NCBI RefSeq assembly: GCF_000161455.1
Contig: NZ_CM000745.1
Coordinates: forward strand, 579,084 to 643,083
DNA: 64,000 nucleotides
Origin: Bacillus pseudomycoides DSM 12442
GTDB lineage: Bacteria > Bacillota > Bacilli > Bacillales > Bacillaceae_G
Direction of reading: 5' to 3'
Both the position numbers and the translations under genes were made by a program. Numbering within the stretch: the stretch's first letter is position 1; every line of letters starts with the position of its first letter. The notes beneath the pieces were generated by a model, which was not told where the DNA came from, did not search any database, and saw only the letters and a program-made list of their open reading frames with translations. Shown here piece after piece: positions 36,862 to 47,346 of this stretch.

Positions 36862-38154
36862 ATGTTTCAATTACAAAAGTATAACACTTCTGTGAAGCAA
36901 GAGATTTTAGCTGGCATCACAACGTTTTTTACATTTGCGTACATTCTTGTCATCAATCCGAAAATATTGTCTGATGCAGGTGTACCTTTTGATCAAGCAT
37001 TTACGGCAACCATTATTGCGACAGTTGTCGGAACACTATGTATGGCGTTTTTAGCAAATTATCCGATTGTCATTGCTCCAGCAATGGGGATGAATGCGTA
37101 CTTTGCTTATTCTGTTGTACAAAAGGCAGAAGGCATTACATATGGCATTGCGTTTTCAGCAGTATTTGTAACAGGTATTATTTTTCTTTTACTATCCTTC
37201 ACATCATTTCGTCAAAAGCTTATTGTAGCAATTCCAGATAGTTTAAAACAGGCTATTGCGGGTGGAATTGGGTTATTTATTGCTTTCATTGGTCTTCGTT
37301 TATCCGGGATTATCGTTGATCATCCATCTAATTTAGTTACAATTGGAGATTTTCATTCACCAGCTGTTATTTTAACACTAATTGGTTTAGTGTTAGCAGC
37401 AGTGTTAATGGCATTACGTGTGAGTGGTGCACTATTTATTAGTATGATTGTGACGGGCATCATTGCCTTTTTTACAGGTCAACTTAAGTTTGAGGATAAA
37501 ATTGCAGCTATCCCTCACTTACCAAAGGGAATCATTGTTTCAAATCCGATGACTGCGTTATCTGATGTGATTGAATATGGATTATACGGAGTTGTGTTTT
37601 CATTTTTACTTGTACTGTTATTTGATACAACCGGTGCCTTGCTTGGTTTAATTAAACAAGCTGGTTTAAGTACAGATAACACTGAAAAACGTTTCGGTAA
37701 AGCATTTATTGCTGATGCAATCGGTGGTACAACGGGAGCAGTATTCGGGACAAGTCCGACAGCAGCAACGATTGAATCATCAGCGGGAATTGCAGCAGGT
37801 GGTAAAACAGGATTAACAAGTATTGTAGTAATCTGCTTAACGATAGTTACTGCATTTTTCAGTCCTGTTATTGCCTCTTTATCAAGTGTAGCAGCAATTA
37901 CTGCTCCATCATTAATCATTGTAGGAAGTCTAATGGCACAAAGTATTCGCGATATTAACTGGAATGAATTTGAAGATGCATTACCGGCGTTTTTAATTTT
38001 CGTAGGGATTCCATTAACATCTAGTATTGCGAATGGAATTGCACTTGGATTTTTAATCTATCCTATCTTAAAGATTGTGAAAGGGAAAGGGATGGAAGTT
38101 CATCCGCTTCTTTATTTCTTTGCGATTTTGTTTGGATGTCATTTATTTTTATAA
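36862..38154 (+). CDS. Purine base permease (AzgA/PbuG family)
   Basis: Transporter of 430 residues in the AzgA-like NCS2-related family for hypoxanthine, guanine or adenine. N-terminal signature: EILAGITTFFTFAYILVINPKILSDAG; NAYFAYSVV in TM3; FDTTGALLGLIKQAG and GAVFGTSPTAATIESSAGIAAGG in the substrate-binding region. Length and motifs agree with B. subtilis PbuG/PbuO. ATG 36862 follows GGAAGGG. The PurR box upstream agrees with purine control; no purine riboswitch is visible in the leader. Confidence 0.88.
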   Translation: MFQLQKYNTSVKQEILAGITTFFTFAYILVINPKILSDAGVPFDQAFTATIIATVVGTLCMAFLANYPIVIAPAMGMNAYFAYSVVQKAEGITYGIAFSAVFVTGIIFLLLSFTSFRQKLIVAIPDSLKQAIAGGIGLFIAFIGLRLSGIIVDHPSNLVTIGDFHSPAVILTLIGLVLAAVLMALRVSGALFISMIVTGIIAFFTGQLKFEDKIAAIPHLPKGIIVSNPMTALSDVIEYGLYGVVFSFLLVLLFDTTGALLGLIKQAGLSTDNTEKRFGKAFIADAIGGTTGAVFGTSPTAATIESSAGIAAGGKTGLTSIVVICLTIVTAFFSPVIASLSSVAAITAPSLIIVGSLMAQSIRDINWNEFEDALPAFLIFVGIPLTSSIANGIALGFLIYPILKIVKGKGMEVHPLLYFFAILFGCHLFL

Positions 38155-38159
38155 TGAGA

Positions 38160-38196
38160 TAGAAAAAGGTACTCCTCATAGGTAGTACCTTTTTTC
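38160..38196 (+). terminator. Terminator of the purine permease
   Basis: AAAAAGGTACT / AGTACCTTTTTT with a short loop. Confidence 0.9.
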
Positions 38197-38329
38197 GTGT
38201 ATAATAAGGTAAAACTTTTATTCGTAGAAATGGATAATTCGTTATGAAGAGAGAAATTGCATTTCAATAATAATGTAATTTAATAATGGAATATATAAGT
38301 TACAATTAATAGTGAAGGAGGGGCATGGA

Positions 38330-38530
38330 TTGGCTGTAAGTAAAATAAAGGTCGCTCGTGTTCAGTTAGATTTAACACAACAACAATTAGCAGAAAAAGT
38401 AGGAGTTACACGGCAAACGATTAGTTTAATTGAAAAAGGAAAATATAATCCTTCTTTAGATTTGTGTTTAAAAATTTGTTATGCCGTAAATCAAACGTTA
38501 AATGATTTATTTTGGGAGGATAAGGAGTGA
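38330..38530 (+). CDS. Small XRE-family regulator (second copy)
   Basis: Helix-turn-helix protein of about 66 residues: IKVARVQLDLTQQQLAEKVGVTRQTISLIEKGKYNPSLDLCLKI, ending LNDLFWEDKE as in the short YozG/YgzD-type regulators. The start is TTG 38330 (MAVSKIKV), with AAGGAGGGG (38315-38323) upstream; a GTG at 38312 precedes that site. It is followed by a small membrane-protein gene, mirroring 24627-25311. Confidence 0.82.
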   Translation: MAVSKIKVARVQLDLTQQQLAEKVGVTRQTISLIEKGKYNPSLDLCLKICYAVNQTLNDLFWEDKE

Positions 38531-38539
38531 AGGATATCG

Positions 38540-38887
38540 ATGAGGATCGTGAAAGATGAACGCTTAATGATTCAAGGACTAAAACATACTAGAATGGCAT
38601 TTGTTTTACAAAACCTTGTGATATTAGGTATGGTTTTTTACCGTTATGTCATAAAAGGAGTGGGATATGAAGGCGGAGAACCGGTGAAACGAAGCTATTT
38701 TTTTAAATTGTTATTGCTCCCTATTACACTTGCAATTGTAATTATGGGAATTAATATGATTGTAACACCAAATGCTTCTTTAAAGGGCACAGGACTAATT
38801 GGTCTTGTTATATTTATTTGTTTCTTGGTACCATCGTTATATGCTTACAATTATAGAAGAACAATACGATCTGAAGAGGATGAATGA
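38540..38887 (+). CDS. Small membrane protein paired with an XRE regulator
   Basis: Protein of 115 residues with three hydrophobic segments (about 20-38, 52-71, 80-100) and a basic, acidic-tailed C-terminus (YRRTIRSEEDE). No family recognised. ATG 38540 lies nine bases after the XRE stop with AAGGAGTGAAGG upstream, so the two are co-expressed. Not clearly homologous to the membrane protein at 24838 despite the same arrangement. Confidence 0.68.
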   Translation: MRIVKDERLMIQGLKHTRMAFVLQNLVILGMVFYRYVIKGVGYEGGEPVKRSYFFKLLLLPITLAIVIMGINMIVTPNASLKGTGLIGLVIFICFLVPSLYAYNYRRTIRSEEDE

Positions 38888-38902
38888 GACATAGAAAATA
38901 TG

Positions 38903-38948
38903 AAAAATCCCCCACCTACCTCAAGCTCGTGTAGAGGTAGGGAGGGGT
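38903..38948. terminator. Terminator between the XRE unit and the GNAT gene
   Basis: CCTACCTC / GAGGTAGG extended by C/G pairs; the T run is on the reverse-strand side, so it mainly ends the GNAT transcript. Confidence 0.8.
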
Positions 38949-38956
38949 AGTTCAAT

Positions 38957-39394
38957 TCATAATGTTTTATACATTAATTTATGAAGTCCAATCGGATGTA
39001 TATCGAATGTTTCACCATGCTCAAGGAATCCTAATCGTTTGTAGTAATCTGTAACGGTAATACGAGCATTACACCATAATATCTCTGCTTGACGCTCTTT
39101 TAAGATTACTTCAGCTTGTTGGATTAATGAGCTACCGGCATGTTGTTTCCGAAAGGTGGGTACTGTAGCCATGCCTCGTAAACGATAGTGATGGTTACCC
39201 TGTAAGGAAGGGGGGATTTCATGAGAGAACGAAGCAATGCTAATGAGTTTATCATTTAAGAAGGCACCGAGATGAAAGGAATTTGTTTCGTAATCAGATG
39301 GGTATTTACAATCTTCCAACTGTTGAGTTGGACGTAAAATTTTTTGACGTAGTTCGTATGTTTCGGAGGCGTCAATACATTTAATTGTAACCAT
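38957..39394 (-). CDS. GNAT-family N-acetyltransferase
   Basis: Acetyl-CoA-dependent transferase of 145 residues. The acetyl-CoA-binding region is RLRGMATVPTFRKQHAGSSLIQQAE (with R-x-x-x-A for the pyrophosphate loop), followed by beta-strand ILWCNARITVTDYYKRLGF, the motif B Y-Y-x-x-x-G-F typical of the fold. Substrate unknown. ATG 39394 follows GAAAGGTGG. It may be co-transcribed with the small gene upstream at 39411. Confidence 0.82.
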   Translation of the reverse strand: MVTIKCIDASETYELRQKILRPTQQLEDCKYPSDYETNSFHLGAFLNDKLISIASFSHEIPPSLQGNHHYRLRGMATVPTFRKQHAGSSLIQQAEVILKERQAEILWCNARITVTDYYKRLGFLEHGETFDIHPIGLHKLMYKTL

Positions 39395-39410
39395 ACATAA
39401 TCCACCTTTC

Positions 39411-39650
39411 TTATGAAGATTTTTCTATGAGTTGTAAAAAGAAATAGGCCGGCGCAACACAAAGGCCTAATATGCTACAAGTACCAATAATAAGGGAAAG
39501 AAAGAGACAAAAGTATTTCGTTCCATTTGGCTTCTTCCATCCATAGCTGCAAATTTCAATGCTAATACCGATGAGAATAATGGCTACAAGTACCTCTGCT
39601 AATAATAAAAGAGCTAAAGTTGAAATAGACATAGTGTGATTCATCCTCAT
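39411..39650 (-). CDS. Small two-TM membrane protein
   Basis: Hydrophobic protein of up to 79 residues with two predicted membrane helices (about 9-30 and 43-70) joined by a short loop CSYGWKKPNGTKY. No family recognised. Start could be ATG 39650 or the ATG two codons later; neither has a strong ribosome binding site. It is 16 bp upstream of the GNAT gene on the same strand. Confidence 0.55.
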   Translation of the reverse strand: MRMNHTMSISTLALLLLAEVLVAIILIGISIEICSYGWKKPNGTKYFCLFLSLIIGTCSILGLCVAPAYFFLQLIEKSS

Positions 39651-39769
39651 AATTTATGATAGTAATATTTTACCATAAGGAAGTAAGAATCTTAAGAAAA
39701 AAATTAAAAGTATTATGGTTTAGGGAAACAAGGAGTAATTGTTTTGTGTTATTTTTTACATGTCGATTT

Positions 39770-39806
39770 AAAAAGTCCCCTCTCAAATTTTGAAAGGGGA
39801 CTTTTT
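39770..39806. terminator. Terminator of the antiporter gene
   Basis: AAAAAGTCCCCT / AGGGGACTTTTT with an AT-rich internal part; T run on both sides. Confidence 0.88.
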
Positions 39807-39807
39807 G

Positions 39808-41637
39808 CTATTCTAATATGCTTTTCATTGTATCAATGTGCTCTTTTGATCCTGTTACAAGAAGTGTATCACCATTTTGTAATTTTGTATCACCGTGTGG
39901 TATTAATGCTTTATTACCGCGATAAATTTGAATGATGAGTACGTCACCTAGGAATGGCAAGCGACGAAGCGGTAAACCGTTATATGTATTACTACGTAAT
40001 TCCACTTCACGAACCGTTTCATTCGCAGTCGTAATTAAACGAACGAGACTCGGCTTATCAATGAGTGCACGTAATAAAATGCGTGTGGAGTTAATCGTCG
40101 AGAATACAGCAATATGCTCTTGCGTTGCTTTTTCCTGTAAAAGAGGATCTTCTACACTTGCAATGACATGCTCAACGCCTAATTCTTTTGCGTGTTCTGC
40201 TAATAATAAGTTTTGCTCATCATCACTTGTTGCGACGACAACTCGATCTGCGTCGAAGGCTTTTTGTTCTTCTAATAGTTCTATTGTAATTGTATCTAGT
40301 TTTACGATTGGGAAGTCATGAGATTTTGCTTCCTCGGCATTTACTTTATTTTGACGCATCATGTATAGTGTTACATCATAGTCTTCGCGTTTTAAATCAA
40401 GTGATAATGGAAGCGTGATTCGACTTGCACCAATAATAGAAACTCTTGGTTTTGGTGTTTCCACTTTTGGAAACATCTTTTTAAATAATACAGGTGCAAA
40501 AATACATGTAATAACTGCACTCAAGATAAGTGAAGCAGACAGACTCGGACTAATAATATTTAACTTTTCACCAATTTGTGCTGCGGCAATAACTAATGAA
40601 AGTGTCGATGTTAGTAAAATGGCACTTCCTAATACGATGTTACGAGGATACCATTTTCTTAGCACGAGTGATGGCAATAGTTTTGAAATAAAGAGTCCGA
40701 CAATTAAAATTGGAATCATTAACATACTAGAAGGCTCTTTAAAAATAGACCATACTTCTAAATTTACACCGACCATTACGAAGAAGATTGGAATGAAGAA
40801 ACCATATCCGATGGAATCGAGTTTTTCAACCATATCTTCATTTGGTGATAATAAGGATACGAGTACACCTGCTAAAAAGGCTCCTAAAATGTTTTCTGCA
40901 CCAACAGATTCAGATAATCCGACTAGTATTAAAATAAGCGCAAAAACAGCACGTGTGTCAATTTGTACACTACCAGCTTTTAGGCTTTCCAGGTATGGAA
41001 TATTTTTAAAGCGTCTTGCAACAAAGTAAATTACAATACCTGCCCCAAATAGAACGAGAAGAAGCCACATGCTCTGACCGCTTTCAGAGTTTAATCCAAC
41101 GAAAACAGCGAGTAAAATCATTGTCACTAAGTCCGCAATAACGGCGACTAACAAAATAATTTGACCGATTGCTGTTTTTCCTAAGTTGTTTTCTTTTAGT
41201 GTTGGGACAACAACACCTAAAGAAATCGTTGAGATAATCAATGTCATGAACATCGCGTTATCTACAAATCCAAGCCATACAAATATAAGTGATAGGGCAT
41301 AGGATAAGATGAAAATAAATAAGAAGATAATGCTTGCTGCTTGGAACGTATTGGGTTCATTCGTCTTATTCTTTTTCCCTTTTTGTTTAAAGATAGAAAA
41401 ATCAATTTCTAAACCGCTTAAGAACATTAAGAAGATAAATCCTAGCGTTGATAAAACTTGTAGCCACATATCTGGCTCGATAATATTAAATCCACTTTTT
41501 CCCACAAAAATTCCTGCAATAATTTCGGCAACAACGACAGGAAGTGCTTTTAGTTTAAAGCGTTGTAACAAAAGGGGAATGAAAAACGCGATTGCGACAA
41601 CAATCATAAGTGATAGGACTGAGGAATGGTGTTCCAC
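39808..41637 (-). CDS. CPA2 cation:proton antiporter with TrkA-N and TrkA-C domains
   Basis: KefB-like antiporter of 609 residues. The N-terminal 390 residues form about 12 helices with the CPA2 region GLSESVGAENILGAFLAGVLVSLL. A Rossmann-type TrkA-N domain (about 400-520: RVSIIGASRITLPLSL, VVVATSDDEQNLLLAEHAKELG) and a TrkA-C domain (RRLPFLGDVLIIQIYRGNKALIPHGDTKLQNGDTLLVTG) follow and should sense nucleotide or cyclic-di-AMP. The start is GTG 41637, six bases after GGGAGAG. Likely exchanges K+ or Na+ for H+; ion not decidable. Confidence 0.85.
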   Translation of the reverse strand: MEHHSSVLSLMIVVAIAFFIPLLLQRFKLKALPVVVAEIIAGIFVGKSGFNIIEPDMWLQVLSTLGFIFLMFLSGLEIDFSIFKQKGKKNKTNEPNTFQAASIIFLFIFILSYALSLIFVWLGFVDNAMFMTLIISTISLGVVVPTLKENNLGKTAIGQIILLVAVIADLVTMILLAVFVGLNSESGQSMWLLLVLFGAGIVIYFVARRFKNIPYLESLKAGSVQIDTRAVFALILILVGLSESVGAENILGAFLAGVLVSLLSPNEDMVEKLDSIGYGFFIPIFFVMVGVNLEVWSIFKEPSSMLMIPILIVGLFISKLLPSLVLRKWYPRNIVLGSAILLTSTLSLVIAAAQIGEKLNIISPSLSASLILSAVITCIFAPVLFKKMFPKVETPKPRVSIIGASRITLPLSLDLKREDYDVTLYMMRQNKVNAEEAKSHDFPIVKLDTITIELLEEQKAFDADRVVVATSDDEQNLLLAEHAKELGVEHVIASVEDPLLQEKATQEHIAVFSTINSTRILLRALIDKPSLVRLITTANETVREVELRSNTYNGLPLRRLPFLGDVLIIQIYRGNKALIPHGDTKLQNGDTLLVTGSKEHIDTMKSILE

Positions 41638-41833
41638 TGCGTTCTCTCCCTTCAAATAATATAGTACTCATTTTAGCCATATTATAGGAAGAAAAGCAAT
41701 GCATGTGAACTCGATTCCATAAAGAAAGAGTTTTCTTAACATTTGTCATAATAAGTATAGGTTTCATGTTTATGTTTTAATTGCCGTAATGTGGATGATA
41801 AGAGAGGGGAAGAGAAAATAGTACAATAAATAA

Positions 41834-41868
41834 AAAAAGACTGCTGAGATTACCTCAGCAGTCTTTTT
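41834..41868 (-). terminator. qox operon terminator
   Basis: AAAAAGACTGCTGAG / CTCAGCAGTCTTTTT with a four-base loop, just after qoxD. Confidence 0.92.
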
Positions 41869-41876
41869 CATGTTCA

Positions 41877-42233
41877 TTACATAGAGAAGAAAATCCAAAC
41901 TGTACCAACAACCGTTACTGCAGCGATGAAAAAGTGGAATACGATTGTGATTGTTTGTATTACTCCTTCGCCTTCTGTCATGTGCATAAACATAACAAAT
42001 TGCAATGCTGCTTGTGCCACTGCCATTACAAGAATGGCTGTTAAGATTGTTGAAAGTGGCAAGCTTGTATATAACGTTACATATACAGCGAGGAACGTTA
42101 ATGCAAGCGATAAAATAAATCCGAAAACGTGTGACCATGGAAAACCGCTATGTGCGTTTGCTTGAGTATTGTTTTGTCCCATTATTACGCCACCATCCCA
42201 TTCAAGTAAACTAGTGTGTAAATGAAGATCCAA
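41877..42233 (-). CDS. qoxD: Cytochrome aa3 quinol oxidase subunit IV
   Basis: Small three-helix subunit of 118 residues. The first ~15 residues may be outside the true start (MGQNNTQANAHSGFPWSHVFGFILS, reverse strand from about 42182, has GGCGTAAT but weak ribosome binding site); the family resembles CyoD/QoxD with FPWSHVFGFILSLALTF and AALQFVMFMHMTEG. Last gene of qoxABCD. It overlaps the end of qoxC if the longer start is used. Supports assembly of the oxidase. Confidence 0.85.
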   Translation of the reverse strand: MDLHLHTSLLEWDGGVIMGQNNTQANAHSGFPWSHVFGFILSLALTFLAVYVTLYTSLPLSTILTAILVMAVAQAALQFVMFMHMTEGEGVIQTITIVFHFFIAAVTVVGTVWIFFSM

Positions 42234-42787
42234 ACAACATCAAGGAAATGCCAGTATAAGCTGATAATAAATACTTTACGAGCTGTAACTGGTGTTAAAC
42301 CTCGTTTTAAAATTTGGATAACAACACAAGTTGCCCAAATGATACCAGCTGTTACGTGGGCACCATGCGTTCCAAGAAGAACGAAGAATCCAGATAAGAA
42401 TCCGCTTGTTTGGATTGTTGCGCCTTCTGCAACATAAGCCATAAACTCTTCAACTTCAAAGAAAAGGAAGCCTGCACCTAAAATTAATGTGAAGATGAAC
42501 CATCCTAACATTGCTTTTTGGTTGTGCTTACGCATTTCATGAATTGCGATACCGCATGTAAAACTACTTGTTAAAAGTAGGAGCGTTTGAATTAAAAGGG
42601 TTTTAAGTTCAAACAGCTGAGCTGGTGTAGGGCCATCAGCCGTACGACCAGCAAGTACTAGATAAGAGGCGAAAAGTGTTGCGAACAGCACGATTTCAGC
42701 CCCAAGAAAAATCCAAAACCCTAAAATATTCAATCTGCTTTGTTCGGATTGATATTCTAGAGGTAAGCTTTTATCTAAAGCCGCCAT
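42185..42787 (-). CDS. qoxC: Cytochrome aa3 quinol oxidase subunit III
   Basis: Heme-copper oxidase subunit III of 200 residues with five membrane helices. Characteristic regions are LNILGFWIFLGAEIVLFATLFASYLV, GFFVLLGTHGAHVTAGIIWA and LYWHFLDVVWIFIYTLVYL. It is 13 bp downstream of qoxB with GAGAGGTG as ribosome binding site. No metal centre; helps oxygen access and proton uptake. Confidence 0.93.
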   Translation of the reverse strand: MAALDKSLPLEYQSEQSRLNILGFWIFLGAEIVLFATLFASYLVLAGRTADGPTPAQLFELKTLLIQTLLLLTSSFTCGIAIHEMRKHNQKAMLGWFIFTLILGAGFLFFEVEEFMAYVAEGATIQTSGFLSGFFVLLGTHGAHVTAGIIWATCVVIQILKRGLTPVTARKVFIISLYWHFLDVVWIFIYTLVYLNGMVA

Positions 42788-42800
42788 TTCGTTTCACCTC

Positions 42801-44744
42801 TCATGCAACATGTTCTGTCTTTTTAATTTCATCTACGCTAACGTAATATCCGTCGTCGTAATCAAACGAGCGCCAGATCATACAACCTAACATACCAATA
42901 CCACCGACAATTGCTAACCAGAACCAGCTAAATACTAGTGCAAAACCTGCAAGACCGATAAAACAAGACATAATGATTGGAACGCCTGTAGTACTTGGCA
43001 TATGAATTGGTTTCAACTCTTCAGGTTTTGGTGTAATAGTTTCGCCGTTCTTCTTCATTTCCCAGAATACATCACTAGACTTAATTTCTGGTAATTTTGC
43101 GAAATTGTAATGTTGTACTGGAGATTGTGTTGCCCACTCAAGTGTACGAGCATCCCAAGGATCTCCGGTTACATCGCGCTCACCGTGACGAATGCTATAA
43201 ACTACGTTGTAGCATAATAAGGCGAAGCCAATTGCCATCATTACTGCACCGACAGATGCGATTTGGTTTAACCAACCCCATCCAAGGTCTGCAGAGTAAG
43301 TGTACATACGACGAGTCATACCATCTAAACCTAAGAAGTACATTGGGAAGAAACAAATGTTAAATCCACTCATAAAGATCCAGAATGTCCATTTACCAAG
43401 GCGTTCATTTAGCATATGACCAGTCATCTTCGGATACCAGAATGTAAATCCAGCAAGCATCGCGAATACTGTACCAGCGATTAATACGTAGTGGAAGTGA
43501 GCGATTAGGAAGTAGCTGTTATGGTATTGATAGTCAGCTGCTGCCATCGCAAGCATAACACCCGTAACTCCACCAATTACGAAGTTTGGAATAAATGCCA
43601 ATGACCAAAGCATTGGAACTGTAAAACGGATACGACCTTTATAAAGCGTAAACAACCAGTTAAAGATTTTAACACCGGTTGGGATAGAAATTGCCATTGT
43701 TGAAATCGAGAAGAATGAGTTAACTGCTGGTCCTGCACCCATTGTAAAGAAGTGATGCAGCCATACAAGACCACTTAGAGCTGCGATTGCAACCATTGAA
43801 TACACCATTGCTGTATATCCAAATAAGCGCTTGCGTGAGAATGTACTTACGATTTCAGAGAAAATACCGAATGCCGGTAAAATAACGATATATACTTCAG
43901 GGTGACCCCATACCCAGAACAAGTTCGCCCAAAGCATTGGCATACCGCCGCTTGCCATTGTAAAGAAGTGAGCATCAAATAGACGGTCGAATGTCATTAA
44001 TGCAAGAGCAACTGTTAATACTGGGAAAGCAAAGATAATGATTACACATGTAATTAGAATAGACCATGTAAACATTGGCATTTGCATTAACTTCATGCCT
44101 GGTGCACGCATTTTTAAGATTGTTACCATGAAGTTAATCCCTGTCATCAGCGTCCCGAGACCTGAAATCTGCAATGCAATTGCATAGAAATTATTTCCTA
44201 CTCCAGGTGAGAATTCTGTACCAGCCATTGGGAAGTATGATGTCCACCCAGCGTCTGGAGAACCACCGATAACGAAGGCGATGTTAAATAACATAGCACC
44301 TACGAAGAATAACCAAAAACTTAATGCATTTAAGAAAGGATATGCAACGTCACGTGCTCCAATTTGAAGAGGAACAACAACGTTCATAAGTCCCATAACA
44401 AACGGCATTGCCATGAAGAGAATCATAACCGTACCGTGTGTTGTAAATATACCATTATAGTGTTCAGCGTTTAAATATGTTGTGTCAGGGAACGTTAACT
44501 GGGCACGAATCATTAAGCCGTCCATACCGCCGCGGAACATCATTACAATTGCTGAAATGATATACATAACCCCAATTTTCTTATGGTCAACAGAAGTTAA
44601 CCACTCATCCCAAAGCCATCTCCATTTTTTGTACTTTGTTAGCACAAAAAGGATCGCTAACGTCACAAGAACAATAGATACGTCCGCTCCATAGATAATC
44701 GGATCGCCTGTGACAAAAAATTCATCAAGCTTCACTATATTCAC
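42801..44744 (-). CDS. qoxB: Cytochrome aa3 quinol oxidase subunit I
   Basis: Catalytic subunit of the terminal quinol oxidase, about 644-647 residues, with heme a, heme a3 and CuB, reducing O2 to water while pumping protons. Motifs: [14 protein letters not shown] with the heme-a histidine, [15 protein letters not shown] with the CuB histidine-tyrosine crosslink, HHFFTMG with the paired CuB histidines and [12 protein letters not shown] with the heme ligands. GTG 44744 is given; GTG 44735 ([12 protein letters not shown]) is better spaced from TTGGAG and may be the real start. Confidence 0.95.
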   Translation of the reverse strand: MNIVKLDEFFVTGDPIIYGADVSIVLVTLAILFVLTKYKKWRWLWDEWLTSVDHKKIGVMYIISAIVMMFRGGMDGLMIRAQLTFPDTTYLNAEHYNGIFTTHGTVMILFMAMPFVMGLMNVVVPLQIGARDVAYPFLNALSFWLFFVGAMLFNIAFVIGGSPDAGWTSYFPMAGTEFSPGVGNNFYAIALQISGLGTLMTGINFMVTILKMRAPGMKLMQMPMFTWSILITCVIIIFAFPVLTVALALMTFDRLFDAHFFTMASGGMPMLWANLFWVWGHPEVYIVILPAFGIFSEIVSTFSRKRLFGYTAMVYSMVAIAALSGLVWLHHFFTMGAGPAVNSFFSISTMAISIPTGVKIFNWLFTLYKGRIRFTVPMLWSLAFIPNFVIGGVTGVMLAMAAADYQYHNSYFLIAHFHYVLIAGTVFAMLAGFTFWYPKMTGHMLNERLGKWTFWIFMSGFNICFFPMYFLGLDGMTRRMYTYSADLGWGWLNQIASVGAVMMAIGFALLCYNVVYSIRHGERDVTGDPWDARTLEWATQSPVQHYNFAKLPEIKSSDVFWEMKKNGETITPKPEELKPIHMPSTTGVPIIMSCFIGLAGFALVFSWFWLAIVGGIGMLGCMIWRSFDYDDGYYVSVDEIKKTEHVA

Positions 44745-44768
44745 TCCAATCTGTCGGAATATTCGTTA

Positions 44769-45644
44769 TTACTTTTTGTTTTTGTAGTAGTTGTAATCAC
44801 AATATTCAAGTGATTTTGGATCTACGTATTTTAAATGTGTATTAGTGAATGTCATACGCCCTACTACACCAGGTTTAATGATTTCATTGTATTTTTCTTC
44901 TGTAAGTGGTTTAGCAGTTTCTTTTACTTCTTTTACCCACTTGTCATACTTTTCTTTTGTTTTTGCTTCAAGCTCAAATTCCATGTCAGTGAATCCTTCA
45001 CCAGAGAAGTTTGCGCTACGGCCAATGTAAGAACCTGGCTTATCAGCCTGTAGATATAAGTCCATAATCATGCCATCCATTGTGTATTTCATACCACCAA
45101 GCTCTGGAATCCAGAAGGCATTCATTGGACCAACAGAAGTTAGCTTAAATTGAATTGGTACACCTGCTGGTACATTTAAATAGTTAACGGTTTCAATATT
45201 TTCCTCTGGATAACTGAATAACCATTTCCAGTTGGCAGATGTAACGTAAATTTCAACTGGTTTCATATCTTTTGTTTGCTCTGGCTGCTTTTCCGATGCA
45301 AATGTTGCTTTTACTGTTGGGATTGACAATGCAATCACGATGATAACAGGGAAAATAGTCCAGATAATTTCTAAAAGAGTATTACCGTGTATATCAGGTG
45401 GCTCATAGTCCATATTTTCTGGTTTTTCACGGTAACGAATCAAGATGACTGTAAACAAGATAAATACAATTGCAATAATCAACGACATGAGTATGAATGA
45501 CCAAACGATTAAATCATACTGTGTTTTTGCAACAGGCCCCTGCGGATTTAATACTGCAAGTTTTTTATCACAGCCACCGAGGAACAAGAGTAGTGATAGT
45601 GGAAGAAGCGAAGCCAACTTCCAAAATTTTTTTTTCAGTTGCAC
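44769..45644 (-). CDS. qoxA: Cytochrome aa3 quinol oxidase subunit II (lipoprotein)
   Basis: Subunit II of 291 residues with an N-terminal lipoprotein signal (LPLSLLLFLGGC), two membrane helices (about 40-65 and 85-105) and an extracellular cupredoxin domain (about 120-220). The CuA ligand set (CxxxC with His and Met) is absent in the region GPMNAFWIPELGGMKYTMDGM, which marks a quinol rather than cytochrome c oxidase. The start is GTG 45644, ten bases after AAAGGAG; longer reading-frame starts upstream have no ribosome binding site. First gene of qoxABCD. Confidence 0.92.
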   Translation of the reverse strand: MQLKKKFWKLASLLPLSLLLFLGGCDKKLAVLNPQGPVAKTQYDLIVWSFILMSLIIAIVFILFTVILIRYREKPENMDYEPPDIHGNTLLEIIWTIFPVIIVIALSIPTVKATFASEKQPEQTKDMKPVEIYVTSANWKWLFSYPEENIETVNYLNVPAGVPIQFKLTSVGPMNAFWIPELGGMKYTMDGMIMDLYLQADKPGSYIGRSANFSGEGFTDMEFELEAKTKEKYDKWVKEVKETAKPLTEEKYNEIIKPGVVGRMTFTNTHLKYVDPKSLEYCDYNYYKNKK

Positions 45645-45875
45645 GATTGAAAATCTCCTTTCTCCTTGGATTGAAACTATGCCAATAAAACAATATAAAC
45701 CTATTAATTTATAGAAGGCAATAGTTTTTGTCATATTGTTAAAAAATAGACACAAATGCACACTTTTTACGGTGAATATCATTTGTAACTTGATAACATT
45801 GTAAACTATTTTTTTGATGAAAACATGATTGTAAAAATTTTAAGATAAATAAAGTTATACCAGCATATCCAAAAA

Positions 45876-45912
45876 ATAGAAAAAAACTATCTTATCATAG
45901 GATAAGATAGTT
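45876..45912 (-). terminator. Terminator of the RocE-like permease
   Basis: ACTATCTTATC / GATAAGATAGT with a four-base loop; T run on the reverse strand. Confidence 0.9.
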
Positions 45913-45927
45913 GAATATTTTATATAT

Positions 45928-47346
45928 TTAGTTTATTCCTTGTGTAATATTTCGTTGCTTTTCAAATGTGACAACTTTTTTATATTTAATTTGATACAAG
46001 ATGTAGCAAATAATCATAAATGGAATTCCGCAATAAAGTGCGATACGTTGATCCGGTATAAAAGCTAAACTAACGAATGTAATGAAATTTAAAGAAAAAG
46101 CAACAATTGGAACGATTGGATAAAGGGGTGTACGATATTTTAAATCGTTTATATTTCCGCCATTCTTTATAAAATCTCTTCGAAAGAAAAATTGTGAAGC
46201 AGCAATTGACATCCAGACGACAACTGCTGCCATCGCTGCAATTGATGTTAGTACTAAAAAGACTGTATCTGCTGCAAATACGCTTGTTAAAAGCGAGAGA
46301 CTTGCAAAGACTAAGCTGAAAATTAAAGCATTCAGTGGTAGTCCCTTTTTTGTTAATTTTGCAAATGCAGGACTTGCCATACCTTGTTTTGACATAGCCC
46401 AAAGCATACGTGAATTCGCGTATAATCCTGAATTTGCTACTGATAGTACAGCAGTAATAATGACAAAATTCATAATGTCAGCCGCATATGGAATACCAAC
46501 TGTATCAAAAACAAGTACAAATGGACTTTCTACAAGATTAGCCTCCTGCCATGGAAGTAAACCAACAACAACAGCAATTGCTAGTACGAAAAAGAATAAA
46601 GTACGCCAAATTGTATTTTTAATTGCTTTTGGAATTGTTTTTTCAGGGTTTTCACTTTCACCTGAAGCAATTCCAATTAGTTCGGTTCCTTGGAAGGAAT
46701 AATTTACAGTAATCATTGTGAGAAGAACAGCTAAGGCACCATTTGGAAATAATCCACCATTTTCGGTGAAGTTATGAAGCATTGGTGCGGGTTGCCCATT
46801 GAAATCTAAGAACCCAAACATAACAGCGCCTCCAAGTATAATGAAGACAACAATTGTTGAGACTTTTACACTGGAAAACCAAAACTCCGTCTCTGCAAAT
46901 GCTTTTGTTGATAAAGCGTTTACAAGAAAAAGGATTACTGCAAATGTAACACACCAAATCCATGAAGATACGTCTGGAAACCAACGCTTCATTAAAATGC
47001 TAACAGTCGTTAGCTCTACCCCAACTGTAACAGCCCAGTTTAACCAATACATCCAGCCAACGACAAATCCAAAACCAGGTGAAATAAATTTGCTTGCATA
47101 ACTTTGGAATGAACCTGCTTCTGGCATGGCAACGGATAATTCGCCAAGACAGAGCATTGTTAAATACATGACGAAACCACCAACTAAAAATGCAAGGATT
47201 GCCCCACCAGGTCCGGCATTATGGACGATTTGTCCTGATCCCATGAATAATCCCGTACCGATGACACCTCCGAGCGCAATCATAAAAAGGTGTCTGCTTT
47301 TCATTGTACGTTTTAAACTAGTTTGTTCTGTAGTTGTTTGATTCAT
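45928..47346 (-). CDS. Amino acid permease, RocE/RocC-like
   Basis: APC-superfamily symporter of 472 residues, 12 helices. TM1 motif: [27 protein letters not shown]2-3: [32 protein letters not shown]6: [31 protein letters not shown], and the end [20 protein letters not shown]. These agree with B. subtilis RocE, which carries arginine and ornithine. ATG 47346 lies behind GAAGGGA; the longer open frame upstream has no credible site. No sigma-54 promoter of the RocR type is recognisable, so the arginine role is not proven by regulation. The 436-bp gap up to 47782 has no gene. Confidence 0.78.
   Translation of the reverse strand: MNQTTTEQTSLKRTMKSRHLFMIALGGVIGTGLFMGSGQIVHNAGPGGAILAFLVGGFVMYLTMLCLGELSVAMPEAGSFQSYASKFISPGFGFVVGWMYWLNWAVTVGVELTTVSILMKRWFPDVSSWIWCVTFAVILFLVNALSTKAFAETEFWFSSVKVSTIVVFIILGGAVMFGFLDFNGQPAPMLHNFTENGGLFPNGALAVLLTMITVNYSFQGTELIGIASGESENPEKTIPKAIKNTIWRTLFFFVLAIAVVVGLLPWQEANLVESPFVLVFDTVGIPYAADIMNFVIITAVLSVANSGLYANSRMLWAMSKQGMASPAFAKLTKKGLPLNALIFSLVFASLSLLTSVFAADTVFLVLTSIAAMAAVVVWMSIAASQFFFRRDFIKNGGNINDLKYRTPLYPIVPIVAFSLNFITFVSLAFIPDQRIALYCGIPFMIICYILYQIKYKKVVTFEKQRNITQGIN

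Noticed and set aside
45645..45782. Longer N-terminus for qoxA
   Set aside because: The upstream part has no ribosome binding site and would place residues before the lipoprotein signal; GTG 45644 follows AAAGGAG.
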